From: Ascarosepion bandense
Taxonomy: Eukaryota > Mollusca > Cephalopoda > Sepiida > Sepiidae
Assembly (NCBI GenBank): GCA_037127315.1
Contig: JBBBDQ010001153.1
Span: 4,273,501 to 4,337,500, forward strand
Length of the DNA: 64,000 bases
Reading direction: 5' to 3'
The notes below the pieces were generated by a model. It searched no databases. It saw only the letters and a list, made by a program, of their open reading frames with translations, and was not told the DNA's origin. Both the position numbers and the translations under genes were made by a program. Position 1 is the first letter of the stretch, and each line of letters starts with the position of its first letter. Positions 1 through 14,100 of this stretch are shown piece by piece.

Positions 1-1449
1 TCAATAGTCAATGAAAAACTTCATGTATAGCGACAAGAACACACAACGCAAAAATACGTTAAGTTATTTCTAATCTACTTACACTTTTATTCTTTGAATT
101 ATTACAAGAAGTGCTTAGGACTGTTTAACTCATAAATTGTCTTTGTGATGTGTCCATAATGTTTCGTCTAAGCAGTTCTCTGTTTTCACAGAAGTTTAAT
201 CTGTGAAAAATTATTTTTCCGTAGAAAACAATAGATCTGAAAACACATATCTTTTATTCTGTTCGGACCTAAACATGATGCCCGACCTCATAATATATGT
301 ATCACAGAAGATCCGATATTTTATGCTGTGAGCAACTCTACAATCTATATTTCAAAAGCAATGATGTATCCCGCTAAAATGCACACTAATGACTCTTCCT
401 GTCTATGACGTGGATTTTACCCCGAAGAAACAGTGTAATTTTTTAAATACGACCTGCCATACAAAATTTGTCCATTTTGTTTCTGATTTTACCTGGCAGC
501 AATATAATTTCCTTTGAAACTGCAGATTTTTAGGGATTCGCTGTTTTTTCTTTTGGAGATCATATAATTTCATCCTTTACTCATTACTACTTATCTATAT
601 TAAAGATTGACATCAAAAAATGTTCGTTTCTTAATAAATAAAAGATATTTTGAACTAAAATTCAGCTAATGTCCCATGCCTGTGAGTTGGTTTACAAGAT
701 ACACAAATCTTAAAAGCATAATTCCAAAATTTAAAATTCCGCCTTGAACACAAAGATTTTCTATTTATAAAATATACTACTATTTATATTATGATATGGT
801 TTCCACCTTTTCAGCTAAATTGTCTATTTATTGGATCAAAGTTTAATTGTGAATAAACAGCAGAAAGCGAACAATAAAATCAAAATATTAATCAAAATTC
901 TTTTAGTATGAGAAATATTAATAAAAATTATTTCGACTGATTTTACAAAATGTTTTTTACAACTTGGATGTCAAAGAATAGATAGATGAAACTGTAATTT
1001 CGTTGTTCATAAACTGACTTCTAGTTTGAAAATCTAAATTCGAAGAATTTTCAAAGGTTATTTTAATAGGGGATTAAAATTTATTTTGTCTGAAGCTTAT
1101 GGAATCACTTTAATAAACAAATTAAGAGGTAAACAGAAATCATGATTATTTATCATAATTTATATCAATTAATTTTTATTAAAGCTATATAATTTCTTTT
1201 CCACATAATTTAAAATGTTCAGCTTTTGGCATTGCATGCTTTAGGGTAAAAATCAGGTCCAAAGTTACTATTTAATCCATATGTGAGTAGGGAAAATTTG
1301 ATTTATTCTTTTATAATACAGTCATTTTAAAGAATTAAAAAATAAAAATGCCTAAAATATATTTGATTCATGAGAATATAATTCTCCAGAATAAGGTTTA
1401 TAATACTTTCATTCAATGTAAGCAGGTGATTAATGGTTAATTGAAAATA
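1..1449. other. AT-rich non-coding stretch
   Basis: I see no gene, RNA or recognisable repeat here. The sequence is AT-rich with frequent stop codons in all frames. Confidence 0.6.
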
Positions 1450-1560
1450 GGTGGGTTGAGTTCCAATTTCAGTCGGGTTCGTTATCTTCACTTATGTGCA
1501 AATATCTTTGGGAAAGGTATTAAGTCACTCCCCCATCTATGGGCTGAATAGTAAAGCTTG
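1450..1560 (+). mobile_element. Decayed fragment of the main tRNA-derived SINE
   Basis: The order of blocks matches the better SINE copy at 2101-2436: a B-box-like stretch (gggttgagttccaattt), then 'cttatgtgcaaatatctttg', then 'ggaaaggtattaagtc' and 'tatgggctgaatag'. The 3' half and the tail are missing. The divergence suggests an old insertion. Confidence 0.6.
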
Positions 1561-2100
1561 TCTCAGTTAATCATTATTACTTTCCCCAAAATTCTTATGA
1601 TTTGAAAATGTTTTCCAGCATTAATTAACCTACAAAAGGTTGACAAGCCATAAAAAAGCAAATAATTCAATAAGAAGAGCCACAATCCCCTTCGACCGGA
1701 AGATATAAGGCACTAAAAATCAGGTATTACAGGTTTGAAAGTCTATCTATGTTACAATAATTCACTGTACTCGATATTCAAATTGAGCATAAATGTTACT
1801 CACGGCTTATAAAGTGTTGTGTCATACATCACAAGGAAAAATTAGATAAATGCGAGGAGGAAGATAATATTTTCATATATTTTCTATTTTTCTGTGCCTG
1901 ATCGTCGAGAACTACCCTATTTATGCTGACTTTTTAATCTATGAAATGAGCACCGATTTCATATACTCTTGGGAACTATATCAAACCTGGAATAAGCGAA
2001 ATTCCTATTTATTTTGAAACTCAAGATATTGATAATTTATGGCAAAAATAAAATTGACGAAGAACGCAGAACTGCTACTAAGTTTAGGTTTTCTGATATT
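1561..2100. other. AT-rich non-coding stretch
   Basis: Nothing recognisable between the two SINE copies. Confidence 0.5.
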
Positions 2101-2436
2101 TTTTTCCAGAATGTGCTTTGTGGTACAGTGGATATCGACTCGGAACGAGAAATCTGAGAGCCGCGTTCGAATTCCAGTCAAATCCGTTGCATCCACTAAC
2201 GCACAAATACCCTTGGGAAAGATATTAATCCATCTCTTCTCTCCAGTTATGGGTCAAATAACAGGACGGTTTGGGTTCTATATCCTTGGTTGGCAACCAG
2301 TCTACCGCAGACAGCAATGGCATCCTACTGCGGGAGAATCTTCTGCCCAGTTAGTCATGTTTCATTCTAGTCATGATCGCCCAAGCGTGTATCATGTATG
2401 GCACTTGACTGACTGACTGATTTTTTTTCTAAAATG
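2101..2436 (+). mobile_element. tRNA-derived SINE, near full length, with target-site duplication
   Basis: The element runs from about 2114 to 2423. Its head resembles a tRNA: 'gtacagtggatatcgactc' carries the A-box region and 'gcgttcgaattcc' is a good B box (internal Pol III promoter). The body holds the blocks shared by all copies in this window ('cacaaatacccttgggaaag', 'ttatgggtcaaataacagga', 'ggttggcaaccagtctaccg'). The 3' end is 'gtatggcacttgactgactg', a (TGAC)n tail. The flanks are an imperfect 13-bp direct repeat, tttttccagaatg (2101-2113) and tttttctaaaatg (2424-2436), with 11 of 13 positions equal, as expected for LINE-driven insertion. A 125-codon open frame here is incidental. tRNA-derived SINEs are known from octopus; I cannot assign the exact named family without a search. 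Confidence 0.9.
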
Positions 2437-2855
2437 GTTATTAGCAGATGATTCTTCAATTTTGAAAGTAGAAAAACAATTATTGCAATTGCTTCAAACA
2501 GAATAATTCAACAAAATCTTTTCAGGACAATACATTCATTTCAGTAAATTAAAATCAAATATTTAAGTATTTATGAAATACTAAAATCACATCAGTTTCT
2601 TATTAATGAGGCTGAACATATTTTGTTGTTTTACTCTTCAAAGTGAAGACAGCCTACCTTATTGGAATATCATGAGGCAGACTGCATATTTATCAATGGG
2701 TTTTGTACAAATTACCGACTATTTTTGTGTTATTTAAAACCGAAATATATTTTGAATTTTAAGAATAATTATTTTCTTACTATTTAATATTACATTAAAA
2801 TTTAATTTAGAGTAAAAATAATTTTTCTAGATACAAGGCCTACCATTTTATCCGT
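2437..2855. other. AT-rich non-coding stretch
   Basis: Nothing recognisable. Confidence 0.5.
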
Positions 2856-3115
2856 AACCGAATAATAACTATACAATGTGACATGGAGTTTCCAAGATGA
2901 TGGAATCATTACGTAGCTATAGATATCTAGGTCCATTTCAGGGTGCTTATAACACAACTGTGTTGGTTTTGACTGCAGGGAATTTATTGACGCCTTCAAA
3001 ATAACTCCATACATTCTCGATGTAAGAACGGGCTGCCAGGAAGTCTACGAGTATTTTATGAAACCAATTTCATGACTCATCTGTGCACGATGGATGGCGT
3101 TATCTTGCAAGAACA
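2856..3115 (-). pseudogene. Tc1-like transposase relic, C-terminal half
   Basis: Read on the minus strand, about 3113-3080 encodes LFLQDNAIHRA, which matches the catalytic-core segment of Tc1/mariner DDE transposases around the second acidic residue (QDNA/H). After a stop and a frameshift, a neighbouring frame reads YIENVWSYFEG, which matches the conserved 'NPIENVW' block around the third catalytic position of Tc1 transposases. The helix-turn-helix DNA-binding domain and terminal repeats are not visible. It is a dead fragment in a DD34-36 type fold; the exact subfamily is unclear. Confidence 0.6.
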
Positions 3116-5173
3116 AAGTATTACTGCTGATAAATATGGCAAGTGTAAAAGTGTGTGGGGGGATTTCTTTCTATTTACTATTACACGCAACACTCCAGAT
3201 AAAAAGTGTTTTTCATTTTTGAGATATGGTATGCTAATATTATATATTGTGTATTAGAAGCATTTGGTCGTATTCAATGAATACAATTACTTCTTGATTG
3301 TACCTGGTATCAGTTACTTTAAAAATATGCTGAACATTTTCAGCTAACGAAAGTGTTATTTCCGAAAAGCTAAGAAAATATTTCTTCTTACCTTCATTAT
3401 AAAAATAAGTAAAAAAAAAAAACAAAAAAAAAACATATGACCTAAAGATGAGAACAGGTTTCTTATAAAAAATTTTTCAATATCATCGTATATTTCTATT
3501 GATGACATTCCCAAATACATTAGTTCAAAATGAAGGAGATTATTTTGTCTCGAGTGTAAAACGAAGCCGCTGAAAAGGTTTTTGCATGTTGCTAACCATG
3601 TGCCTACTAATTCCACTAGTCCAGCATGTGAGATAAGTAACTGTTTAAGACATAAAATTAAAGCACTTCCGATTATGTTGTATGTAGTTTGTTGTATAAA
3701 GATGTCCCTTTTTTACTGTTTGTCAAAAAATACTGCTTTTTACGTTAACTTGAATTGGAACATATTTTTACTATCAAGTTAATTTCTCATAATTTTCCAC
3801 TGCAAAAGTTTCGCCGACTATGACACAAACAAGCGTTGTTTTCATAGTAATATTTTATTCATATCAGTTTCATATACTTCTTGCTTTTCGGCGTTTTAAC
3901 CAAAGATTTTCTCTAGTTGTTTATTGAATTTGTTAATTTTTATGAAATATATAAACGAACACATTATTTGATCTGCACGCAGAATATTGTTATCATTTTT
4001 TTTTTTGTGCCATTCACAAGGAAATTTATAAGAACTATGATGATCATTTCTTCTTTAATATTCCGGTAAATTTTTTGATTACTTCAGCGTATATTTTGCG
4101 CTATCTGACCCAGAGATTCAACCTAAAACAGAGCAGCATATATGATTTATACTCACCTTTACCAACTCGCAATATATCACGATCCCCAAGCGTATCTGAG
4201 CCAATCCTTCCTGAACTTCGTCCAATCCACCCGCCCTGTGTTTTATCTCAGACCGGAGTAGGACTGCCGGAGTAGGATTGCCTGTTATCACTGGGTTAGA
4301 TTAGTCCAAACTTGCGTGAGACGAGTATATTAGTTTCCCGTATCTTGTTCTGTTGGCTTTCAACTCGACGAATTCGAACTGACCGTCACATCAAGGGCTC
4401 AATTCACTGATTTCGTCTTCCACCTCGGTTTAATGGAAAAGGCACAAATACCGGTGTAGTAAAGGTTGCTATAGGAATTCAATCTTCCCTCTCAGTATAA
4501 GTTTTATTAGCTCGAAATGAAAACAATATTTGTTATCGATTTCGACTAAGTCTCCGACCCTTCACTGCTAACGGGATGAGCTACTTTCTCTCTCTTATTG
4601 CTTGTCTGTCCATACAAGAAGCTAAGGTAAACAAAGACAGCAAATTCTTACATTCCAAATTGACCTGGGGTAATGCAAACGTCAAAGCATGACGACAAAG
4701 TTATGTCTACGGTCCTTTACACAGATTCAATCAGTTTGTTTACTTTTCCGACAAAAGTAAATGTAATCTCATTCTATTCAATTTTAGAGAATTTTCTTCT
4801 TATCTTTTAAATCAATAAAAAAAATTAATACTAGCCATCTGGAAATAGGGTTACAGCATGAACAAGCAGTAAATCCCGGTAAAGTATGAAGAATTCTCGA
4901 CAAATAACAGAATAGCGTTTCATTCATGAAATTCACAAAATCAATACTATTCTCACAAGTAGTAACTTCTAAAATCTCCACAAATAGACTAAGCTTCTTG
5001 TAAAAAGCGTTAGTATTCTGGGTTTCATCATATGAGCAAAGAGGAAATGTCACAAAGAACGCTTTTCAATTTCGGCTTTAACATCCAGAAATCGAATCTC
5101 TATCGCAAAATTCATCCTATATACATTTCCGCTAATATTTATTTAGCAATGCATTTAAAGCATTTCTTCTAAT
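3116..5173. other. Non-coding stretch with homopolymers
   Basis: I see no gene. A poly-A run lies near 3410-3434. A slightly less AT-rich patch lies at about 4160-4400. None of the short open frames resembles a known protein. Confidence 0.5.
4253..4280. repeat. 14-bp direct duplication
   Basis: ccggagtaggactg is followed directly by ccggagtaggattg, one mismatch. It is a simple slippage-type duplication in a GC-richer patch. Confidence 0.85.
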
Positions 5174-5197
5174 CTTTTTTTTTTTTTTTTTTTTTTT
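5174..5197. repeat. Poly-T run
   Basis: An uninterrupted run of about 24 T. It may be the tail of an unrecognised minus-strand retroposon, but no retroposon body is visible next to it. Confidence 0.9.
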
Positions 5198-6204
5198 ACA
5201 TTTTACATTTATCTAACTAAAAAATGCTTTTGGCCATGGAATATGAATATCAATATTTACAGACATTAATTAGAGATTTGTCATCGGATGATGCGGCATT
5301 TTATATCTTCTTATCTAACATAAACTAAATGCAGAGCTTTTATTGTAGCCACAAGTGGTGCGTACAATTCACACGATAAACTACATCCGACAGCAAGATC
5401 ACTGATGGAAAGTTTAGAAGAGCGTAAAATCACTGTTTAATTACGTTTGTTTACCAGTCCATCCAAACTCGAGGTGGTATCACCCGTTAGGGTCCCACCT
5501 ATTGTCAAACAGGGGTTAAAACATGATGAAAATATAAAAATACATTCTTATAGTAAAATATAATCAATACATTTTCATAGTAAAATGTATTACAGGCAAT
5601 AAACATTTTTGAAAAAAAATTACTAACCTTCCCAAGAAAATCAAATTTCGGCATTATGCCGTTAAACAAATCAAACCAAAACCAAAGTACCACAAGCGCT
5701 TATTGGCACTTTGTTATGTTTTAGGTCTATGCAGTACGCGTTCATGTAATAGGTTTTCACTGACATTGGTTTGTTCTTTTCTTAATCTCGTAATTGTTAT
5801 ATCATGCAGAGGATAAATTAAGCCCATAAAACAAAATGTCGATCTTTTGATGTTTTATTGGCAATGTCAAGAATGATTATAGTTTTTGCTGCTACTGGTT
5901 TCTCTTCTCTGTCGACCCTAATCTTAACCCCAGCTTCAACAAGAAGTCGAATGCGTTGTTCGTGCTTATAATCGTTTCTCCACAAACGCACCTCATATTG
6001 ACAAAACAAATTCTAAAAGGATAATCTGGACTTTTATCATCATTATATGAATCAATGCCACCAATTATTAGTTTTTCAATAATCTTTCCATCATCTTCAT
6101 TTTAGTTACTTTTCATTGTAATTTCTCATCTACATCATTGTGATTTCTACGTCTTTTAATAAAAGCACCGATCAAGAAAAAAAATGACCGAAGACTAATT
6201 ATCT

Positions 6205-6207
<3 letters not shown>

Positions 6208-6235
<28 letters not shown>
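6208..6235. repeat. (AAT)n microsatellite
   Basis: About nine perfect AAT units. Confidence 0.95.
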
Positions 6236-6237
<2 letters not shown>

Positions 6238-7065
6238 TGTTGACAATATTTTTGTTCAGTAAAAAAACACATTTAGCATATAACGACTATCAATACTAAG
6301 AATAAATAATGGAAACGAAATGAAGAAAAAACGTTAATTCACAATTAATAATGGTTGATAGTGTTTCATTTAATAATAAAAATTCATGGTAATATTACTT
6401 TGGCTGTATGTAAAACAATAGTTTATGTCTCGTGGATAGAAAATAATTTGTTTTTCTTCTGTGTTCTTATTAATCAAGGTAAGAAAAATTCATAATTTGC
6501 TTTTCGCATAATGGTTTTAAATACAACTTTTATATTACCCTTCCCGAGAGATTTTGTAGTTTTAGTCAGTATCTAATCATGTGAAAAATTAATTAAATTT
6601 TAAAAATGTTTGTTTAATAGATTCTATTCGTAATGTCACGTGTTCCATAAATAGTTTTTTTTTTAAGAAAACTACATAGATTACGTCACTTAATATGCTA
6701 TAATGAGAAAAATGTTGTTTTTTTTCTGTTACCTTCTTGTTTTTCATTTCTATGAAGAGAAACTGTGTATAATACTTGTTTTTCCACTCTTCTATATAAA
6801 CCTGGTGTTGCCTGCTCAACTACTAAAATAAAATAACAGATTTGAGTTTCCGCGCGTGAGAGCGACGCATATTTACAGATAAAAAATTATCTTCATTACT
6901 CATTTAACGAGATGGTGTAATATATATATATTGACCAATAGAAAAAGGAATTGACTGCCGACTGAAGAGATAACCAATGAAAGAAGAGAACCTGAGAAAA
7001 AGTAACAAGGCTATGCGAACATTAGTCTTGTTATAAAAAAAATGCATGAATCGCTCACTGGACAG

Positions 7066-7107
7066 AAAGAGAGAGAGAGAGAGAAAGAGGGAGAGAGAGG
7101 GAGAGAT
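7066..7107. repeat. (GA)n-rich microsatellite
   Basis: An interrupted purine repeat of GA and GAAA/GGGA units. Confidence 0.9.
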
Positions 7108-7757
7108 GGGGGAAGTTACGCAAGACCAGCTTCAGGGTCGAGCGACGTGCTCCCCTACCCTTACCGACAGTCGACACAAAACATCAGCCGACAGCAACCA
7201 AAATTCTTTCTTCTCTTTCTCTCTTATTCTTCCTTTCCCACCCGTTGCTCTCACACTAGCAACGAGTAGCAGTTTCATGCTATTTAAATAAATTATACAT
7301 TTATTTGCCCAAAATCTGACGCATTCCTTTTTCCTTGAATTCATGTTTGTTGTGGAGAAGAAAAAATTAACCACTACAGCATTAACAACAGTGACAGTTC
7401 TGTCTTCCGGTAATCAAATGATTTACTTATCATGTGACTGGATTTCTTTTTCTTTTAAAAATGATTTCTGGCTCATCATTCCAACGTTTTGCATATAGTT
7501 GATCGCCAAAAACATTTGGTACAACACTACCATACTCAGTAATATGACAAAGGAAGAATACAAATTTGGCCTGGGAATGCTCATAAAAATCATCGAGTAA
7601 ACACTCAAGCAGGAGTTCTATTGTTCTGCTTTTTATTTATATTTCATTTTATTAACAATTACCCGCATCTAGAATGCCATTCCAAAGTTCTCTTTTGCTA
7701 ATAAATTGTTATCCGACAGTGTAAACTTTCTTCGCCAGAATGTTCTACAGTCAGTTT

Positions 7758-7969
7758 AGGTTCCATACGTGATACACGCTTGGGCGATCATGTCTCGAAA
7801 GAGACATGACTGACTGGGCAGAAGATTATCCCGCAGTAGGTTGCCATTGCTTTCTGCGGTAGACTGGTTGCCGACCAAGGCTATAGAACCCAATCTGTCC
7901 TGTTATTTAACCCATAACTGGAAGGAAGAGACGGATTAATACCTTTCCCAAGGGTATTTGCGCGTATTT
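7758..7969 (-). mobile_element. tRNA-derived SINE, 5'-truncated
   Basis: Same family as 2101-2436, in the opposite orientation. It starts after a tail remnant (tcagtttagg) with 'ccatacgtgatacacgcttg' and ends at 'ggtatttgcgcg', so the tRNA-like head is missing. 5' truncation is typical of target-primed insertion. It contains the family's perfect hairpin (CATGTCTC, GAAA loop, GAGACATG) at 7789-7808. Confidence 0.9.
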
Positions 7970-9737
7970 TCTATAAGGACGGTTAAACGACCAGGTCACG
8001 TCATAAAATGAGTGTCTTGGAAACCTACTTATTTAGCTGCTTTCTTCGATGAATGTGATTAAGAATTTTAGTACATTAAAAGCATTTTCCTTTTGAAAGC
8101 GTTTAACTTCTTCATGATTTTGCGTGGGCCTTCGAAAAATAAATGTCCTCTCATCTTAACGCTATCTTTAATTCGCTATTGTCCCACTATTTCGCCACAT
8201 ATAATCCCGCCGCAAAATATTCTACATTTTTGCACATCAACTTGTTCACTGGATTAACTCGGCATTCTTAAAAGACGCAATATGCCTGTCCATTTAGGAA
8301 AAAATGGGATATACAACATGTCTCAAACAAACATCAACTTTTATTCTAATCTTGCAGATACATGTTGTCATAATTCAAAAATTAAACATTTACATTCCAA
8401 TACGTATTTATTTTATACACTGATAAAACATGTAGTGACGAATAATATGTGATGCACTGTAGATATTGTCATGTGCAGACATTAATAAACACTTAGTTTC
8501 TACTTTAATAATCAGGCTATTTTTATATCAAGTCAAGAATTCTCTTCTTAAAAATTTCAATCAATATTTTTTTTTAATCATATCACCCGAGCATGGCGGT
8601 AACGCCACTGATGTGCAGGGGGCTACGTACGAGTGAAAAGATTGGAAAAGAGAAATCCGAAAACCACATCCTAAACAGGAACAAGGGATGAGCCTCTTCA
8701 CCTGTTCAATAGACAAGGGTGGAGTGTGAACCGGGCCATAGTTTAGTCTATCTACTCCAGTTGAAGGAAGGGGAAAAAAAAAAATTTTGGTGACCTCCTA
8801 AGTTTTAACTTAGTTAAAGTCCACTTAAAGGAATTTCTGCTAAAAAACAAATCCAATCCTTCAATTAAAGTTTTAATTTAAGCAACAATTTAATTCATAA
8901 TAATATTGTGGGGGAAGAAAGAAAAATAAGCAAAGGTAAAGAGGGATCTATATCGATCTGGGTCTAAGAATTTAAATACGTATTTTTTCTATGACAGCAT
9001 GTGCTCATTAAATCATTTATTTTAAGTAAATTTGGATTCTTGATAGTTTTTTATTTCATTTGCTCTAGAATTATTTACTTTGTGTAAAAACGCAGTAAAC
9101 GTCTAGACTACGAAAACATAATGCTCCACAAAAGTTAGTCTAATAAATTATTTCTACTGACGAAAATCACTATTAAAAGTGGAAGTAATATGTTATAAAA
9201 GTATAACAAATAGTGGAGATAGCAGCCGTAATAATAGTATGCATAGTTAATGCTGTACTTAGAGGTAGTTGGAACTTTAGTAGTATTTTAAAGTTAGCTT
9301 TAGAAGAGTTAAATATTCCAAAACTTCGAGACGTTACAGATATAGCGTATCTGATGTCATGACTACATTTTCCTCTCCGAGTAGATAAATAATTATCTGG
9401 GTCCTATACGCGAAATAGGAAGTATTATATGACTGTGAAGCTTATACGCTATCAAATACGCTAAGTGAAGTTGTAGTAGTAGCTTTAGTAGTAAAAACAG
9501 TAGAAGTAATAATATTTGTAGTAGTTTGAGCATTATATAAGTTTTCACAGCCTCTCTCGATCTGTTTTATCACACATGAATTCTTTATTTGCAACACAAT
9601 TTGTTTCCTTAAACAGAAAACGTGATTCCATGTATGAAAATATGAAAAATTTCATGCACTGCATAAATCCGGTCACACCAGCATTTCGAACTAAATTCTG
9701 GCGAGGAGGCAACACCGATGTTATTTAGAAAGTTATC

Positions 9738-9755
9738 ATATATATATATATATAT
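9738..9755. repeat. (TA)n microsatellite
   Basis: Nine TA units. Confidence 0.9.
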
Positions 9756-10298
9756 GGGAGGAAGAGGAGGCACGAGAAAGAAGTGTTGAGAGATTCAAAT
9801 AAGCTGAACGAACGCGTCAGCAAAGTGTGTAAGATAAGTAAAATCTTTTGCTTGAATTGCTAAGTAAATATTAACGCCAACAGACTGAACGCTGTGCGTG
9901 GAGGGAAAAGCAAAGGGAACATCAAAGCAAACTGACAATTAGCGTTCTTTAAAAAAAGACGAAAACAGAATCAAAATTGAAAAAAATTGATGGGCGCCAT
10001 TCATCGAGTTGGATTTTATCTCTAAAAAATAGATAACGGCTAAAGTGAAATTCTATGAATAATTTTCTTTATATTCTTTTTCTCAAACTCTAAATGAGAA
10101 CGAAATCAAACAGAACTCTGTTACTCTTACAATTCTGGTTCTTTTTTCCATCGTTCAGCATCCATCTGTCTGTCTTCCTGTCAGTATAAGATTATCACGA
10201 AGGCTGAAACATTACATTTGAAACTAAAATCTGTAGATAATAATCCAGGAAATCATGCAATAATGAAGATATTTTAAGTATTTGAATCTCTAAATTTA

Positions 10299-10300
<2 letters not shown>

Positions 10301-10338
<38 letters not shown>
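10301..10338. repeat. (TA)n microsatellite
   Basis: About 19 TA units. Confidence 0.95.
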
Positions 10339-11175
10339 TATCTTATTTTTTATGACTAAAAATAGAAAATAAAGAAAGAACTAAAACTTCTTTCATCATT
10401 AATATCAGCTTCTCTCTTTCAAAACTTTTGATATGACAGCCTATGGAGTTTAATGCGATATCGCGCGAAAAAAATTTTTCAGAGAAGCTGACAATATATC
10501 TTACGCGATATTTTCCTTTCCTCTATTTTCTTGTTTTAATAATCAATGAATGAGATCAAGATTCAAGACAATTCATATATTGAGATGAAGGAAGTAATTA
10601 TCTGCTATTGGCTTACGTGATGTTTTACTTATTAGACGTTTGATAATTGTCATGTATAGGAACCTCAGTGGAATAAATGTATTATTTTCACTAAACTTTC
10701 CAGAAAAATCCCACCTGGATGAGCACATTATTAATCTAAAATTGTTAAATAGTATAAATTAACGATTAGCATCACATAAGTCTTATAGCAATCGAATAGA
10801 TAACGTCTGCAACATTTTTATGCAAAATTATAATTTTTTTAACCCTTTAGAATTTCTATATTCTTTTGTTACAATGTGTGCACCTGTTAGTGTGTTAGTG
10901 CATGTATGTGCGTGTGTGTTTCACTACAATTAACAACAGCAGTAGCAGCGAAAGAGGACCATTCGTTTAAAGACACGGTCCAACAGCTGACGTGAAATTA
11001 AGCTCTCCTATCATTCTGAAGATGATCTCGAAATATTAATGAATAATAAATAGGTAATACCTAACACCTTCTTTACATTTCTTTATTACACTAAACACAT
11101 TATGATAGCCTTCAAATACCTACCCATACACTTTATATACACAATGCTTCAAGCAAATTACAAAACTCTCCCATT

Positions 11176-14100
11176 ATCATTATGTTTCGATTTCTGCTAT
11201 GGTCACACTCCGAGATGACCAAAAGCAGGTAGTGGCATGTTGTTATAATTACAGTTCTTGATTTGTTTTCTAACTTCAATAGCATCACTAGCGCTACTTC
11301 TCGCGTGTAGGCTAAAGTTTGCAAGACAATTGTTTTTATTTCACCCAATCTGAGGTTTCCAGGGATTTTTCAATCTATTCTTGTGTTCCTTTTTTTATCA
11401 TTCTAAGCGCACGTACGATGACTGGCACTATTTTTGTTTTCAATTTCCACATTTTTTCTATTTCGATTTCCAAGTCTTTATACTTGATAGTTTTTTCAAA
11501 TTCCTTGGTGATATGTTACAGTCCCCTGGGCAAGCTATATCAATTAATAGGCAAGGTTTTCATTTTGGGTTTTTGACAATTATGTCCTACCTATTTGCTT
11601 TAATCTTCCTCTCTGTAAAGATGGTGTAATCCCATAAAATTATACTGTTTTTTATTTATGTAACTGGTATTGGGTGAGATTAATACCAGTATTTGTTAAC
11701 GTATTTTCCAAACTGTTTGCCCATTATCCAGGCAAATATTGTCTCACTCTATCGCGACAATTTGTTATTTACTTGAATCAAGTACAGAACACACCTGAGA
11801 TTAAATAGTTTATGTTTTCCTAATCCTTGTCGCAGTACCTCCTATTATGTATGATATTTGCTTGAAAGTTCTTAGTGAAAAGACTCTGCTCTTGCGCTGC
11901 ACAAATTAAGCCTTCCATTACAGCTTTTAATTCAGATGCTCCTAACCATCAACGCGTGTTAACTTTATCAATATCAGCTTTATTAAGACGTTTTGATTAT
12001 TGTCCATGCAGAGCTTGTTTCATCTGTTCAAGGGCATTATCTTTTACTTTCTTTTTTCCTATTTGTTGCTACAACAGTTGGGTCTTGGATTCTTTTTTTG
12101 TTTTGTCTTTCTACGGAATCTTTTAAATGTAAATGTCGTTTGCATTTACAACCTGCTTTAATGATTAATATTTCTCTTTCTATTTTCGTGTCGTTTATTA
12201 ATTATATCTTTGTTTTTTCAATGTATGTTCATTCAGTTAGTTAAGTGCCATACGTGATAAACGATTGGGCGATTATGTCTCGAAAGAGATATGAATGACT
12301 GGGTAGAAAATTATCGCACAATAGATTGTCATTACTTTCTTTGGTAGACTAGTTGCCTCCCAAGACTATAGCACCCAATCTGTCCTGTTATTTAACCCAT
12401 AACTGGAGGAAAGGGTATTTGCGCATCAGTGAATGCAATGAAATCAAATGAAATTCGAACTCGGCTCCCCGGTTTCTCGTTCCGTGCTGATATCCACTGC
12501 ACCTCAACGCACATCTATATATGTTAGTAATCTAATAATTGTTGTGTATGATAATTCTAACTGATTAAGACCTCTTTACAGGGTATGTATAGACGGTCTA
12601 CATCAGTCTTTGGCCGATGCATGTTAGACTTAGAAAGAAACGTTCTTGTATTAGAATCTATTCATTTGATCTCATTTAAAGTCCAGTTCAAGATGTTGAA
12701 ACTATATTCAACTACTGCAATGTAAGGCTATTAATGTCCATGATTCCGTTTCGAGAATTCAGTTCAGTTCTTAATATCAGTTACACCCTTGTAGAGTTTG
12801 GTTTTAGCAATATTTTTTTATTTTTATTGTGAATTCTTTTAATCTTATTTACACTGAAAAGGTATTTATGGGCTTCTTGTTGCTCTTAATCGTTGATTGT
12901 GTTATACAGGGTCTAAGGTAAAAGAGAAGATTTGTTCTAGTGATCCTCATAAAATTGCAACTTTAGCACATTTATCCAAACTAAATTCTATTCTAATGTC
13001 GTCAATGAAAAATTTTACAGTTTTCAGGAGACCTTTCAGTTTACTGTCATTCATATCATACAACTTGAAGTCATGTCTTTTTAGAGATATTTTATAACTA
13101 TACTCTGTCCTGTTAAGTTAGCTTTTAATGCTATTAGAAATATAGCAAATAGTAAGAGAGACAAAGAATCACCTTAAATATTTCTCTGTTGATGTTTATT
13201 TCACCAGAGTTATAGATTATAATATTCAGGCAAAGCGCTGTTTCTATATCGACATATTTTTGAAAGTGATGACGATGGATGGTATCTTGTATATATTAAA
13301 AGACTTTAAGATCCAGGAATGTGGTACACTATCGAATGACATACGGTAATCTATACGGGTAGTATTGGAAACTTACTTTTATTTTTTCCAAGAACATCAT
13401 ATTAATAAGTAAGAGTTACGTTTGCGCCTTTTTTTTTTTTAAAAGAGGCAGTATGCCATTTTTCCTCAGAACGAATATGTCTTTTGTCAGAATAAATGTC
13501 AACAGTTTGTAAGTAATGGAAAGACATGTAATCGGTCCGTAGATTTGAGGACATTTGTTTCGCCATTCTTGAGTAGAAGGAAGTTAAAAGTCTTGCCGGA
13601 ATTTTAGTGGGAATCATTGACCATTGTTTGAACTTCTTTATATAGTTTTTGTATGCTGTATTTATATAATACAGCTAGAATTTAGGAATTTTATTAATTT
13701 TTGGAAATTTCCTGTCGTGCGCTGTTTCACTGCTCATTCAGCATCCTCTTCTGTGATTCCCAACCATGTTTGTTCAGGTTTATTTTTCATCCATTTTACC
13801 TCTTGCGCAATCCAATCTGTTTCTTTGTTATGTTCTTTAGGGTAATCTCATATTTTACCAGAACTGTATAATCTCTTTCATCTCTTTTATTTTTAGAGGT
13901 GGCGATGTCACTTCAGTTTTTTGTTTGCTTATTTCTCTGTAAAATTGCTTCACCTCGATTTGAAAGATCTTTTTATGTCTGTAGAATCTTGATCTTTTTT
14001 TCATAGCGTCTGATTGTTCAGTATTATTGTATGCTTTTGTCTTTATCTGATAAGACTTCATTTTCATTCCAAATTTAGTATTTTCTTTTGATTTTCTGCC

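Larger units (their letters stand above)
5198..7757. other. AT-rich non-coding stretch
   Basis: No gene recognised. It holds an (AAT)n tract and a GA-rich tract listed separately. The short open frames at 7042-7374 are by-products of the GA repeat. Confidence 0.5.
7970..11175. other. Non-coding stretch with TA microsatellites
   Basis: No gene recognised. A GC-richer unknown patch lies at about 8580-8770. GTA-rich simple sequence lies around 9470-9530. Confidence 0.5.

Noticed and set aside
2039..2416. A 125-codon open frame on the plus strand.
   Set aside because: Most of it lies inside the SINE at 2114-2423 and has no coding role.
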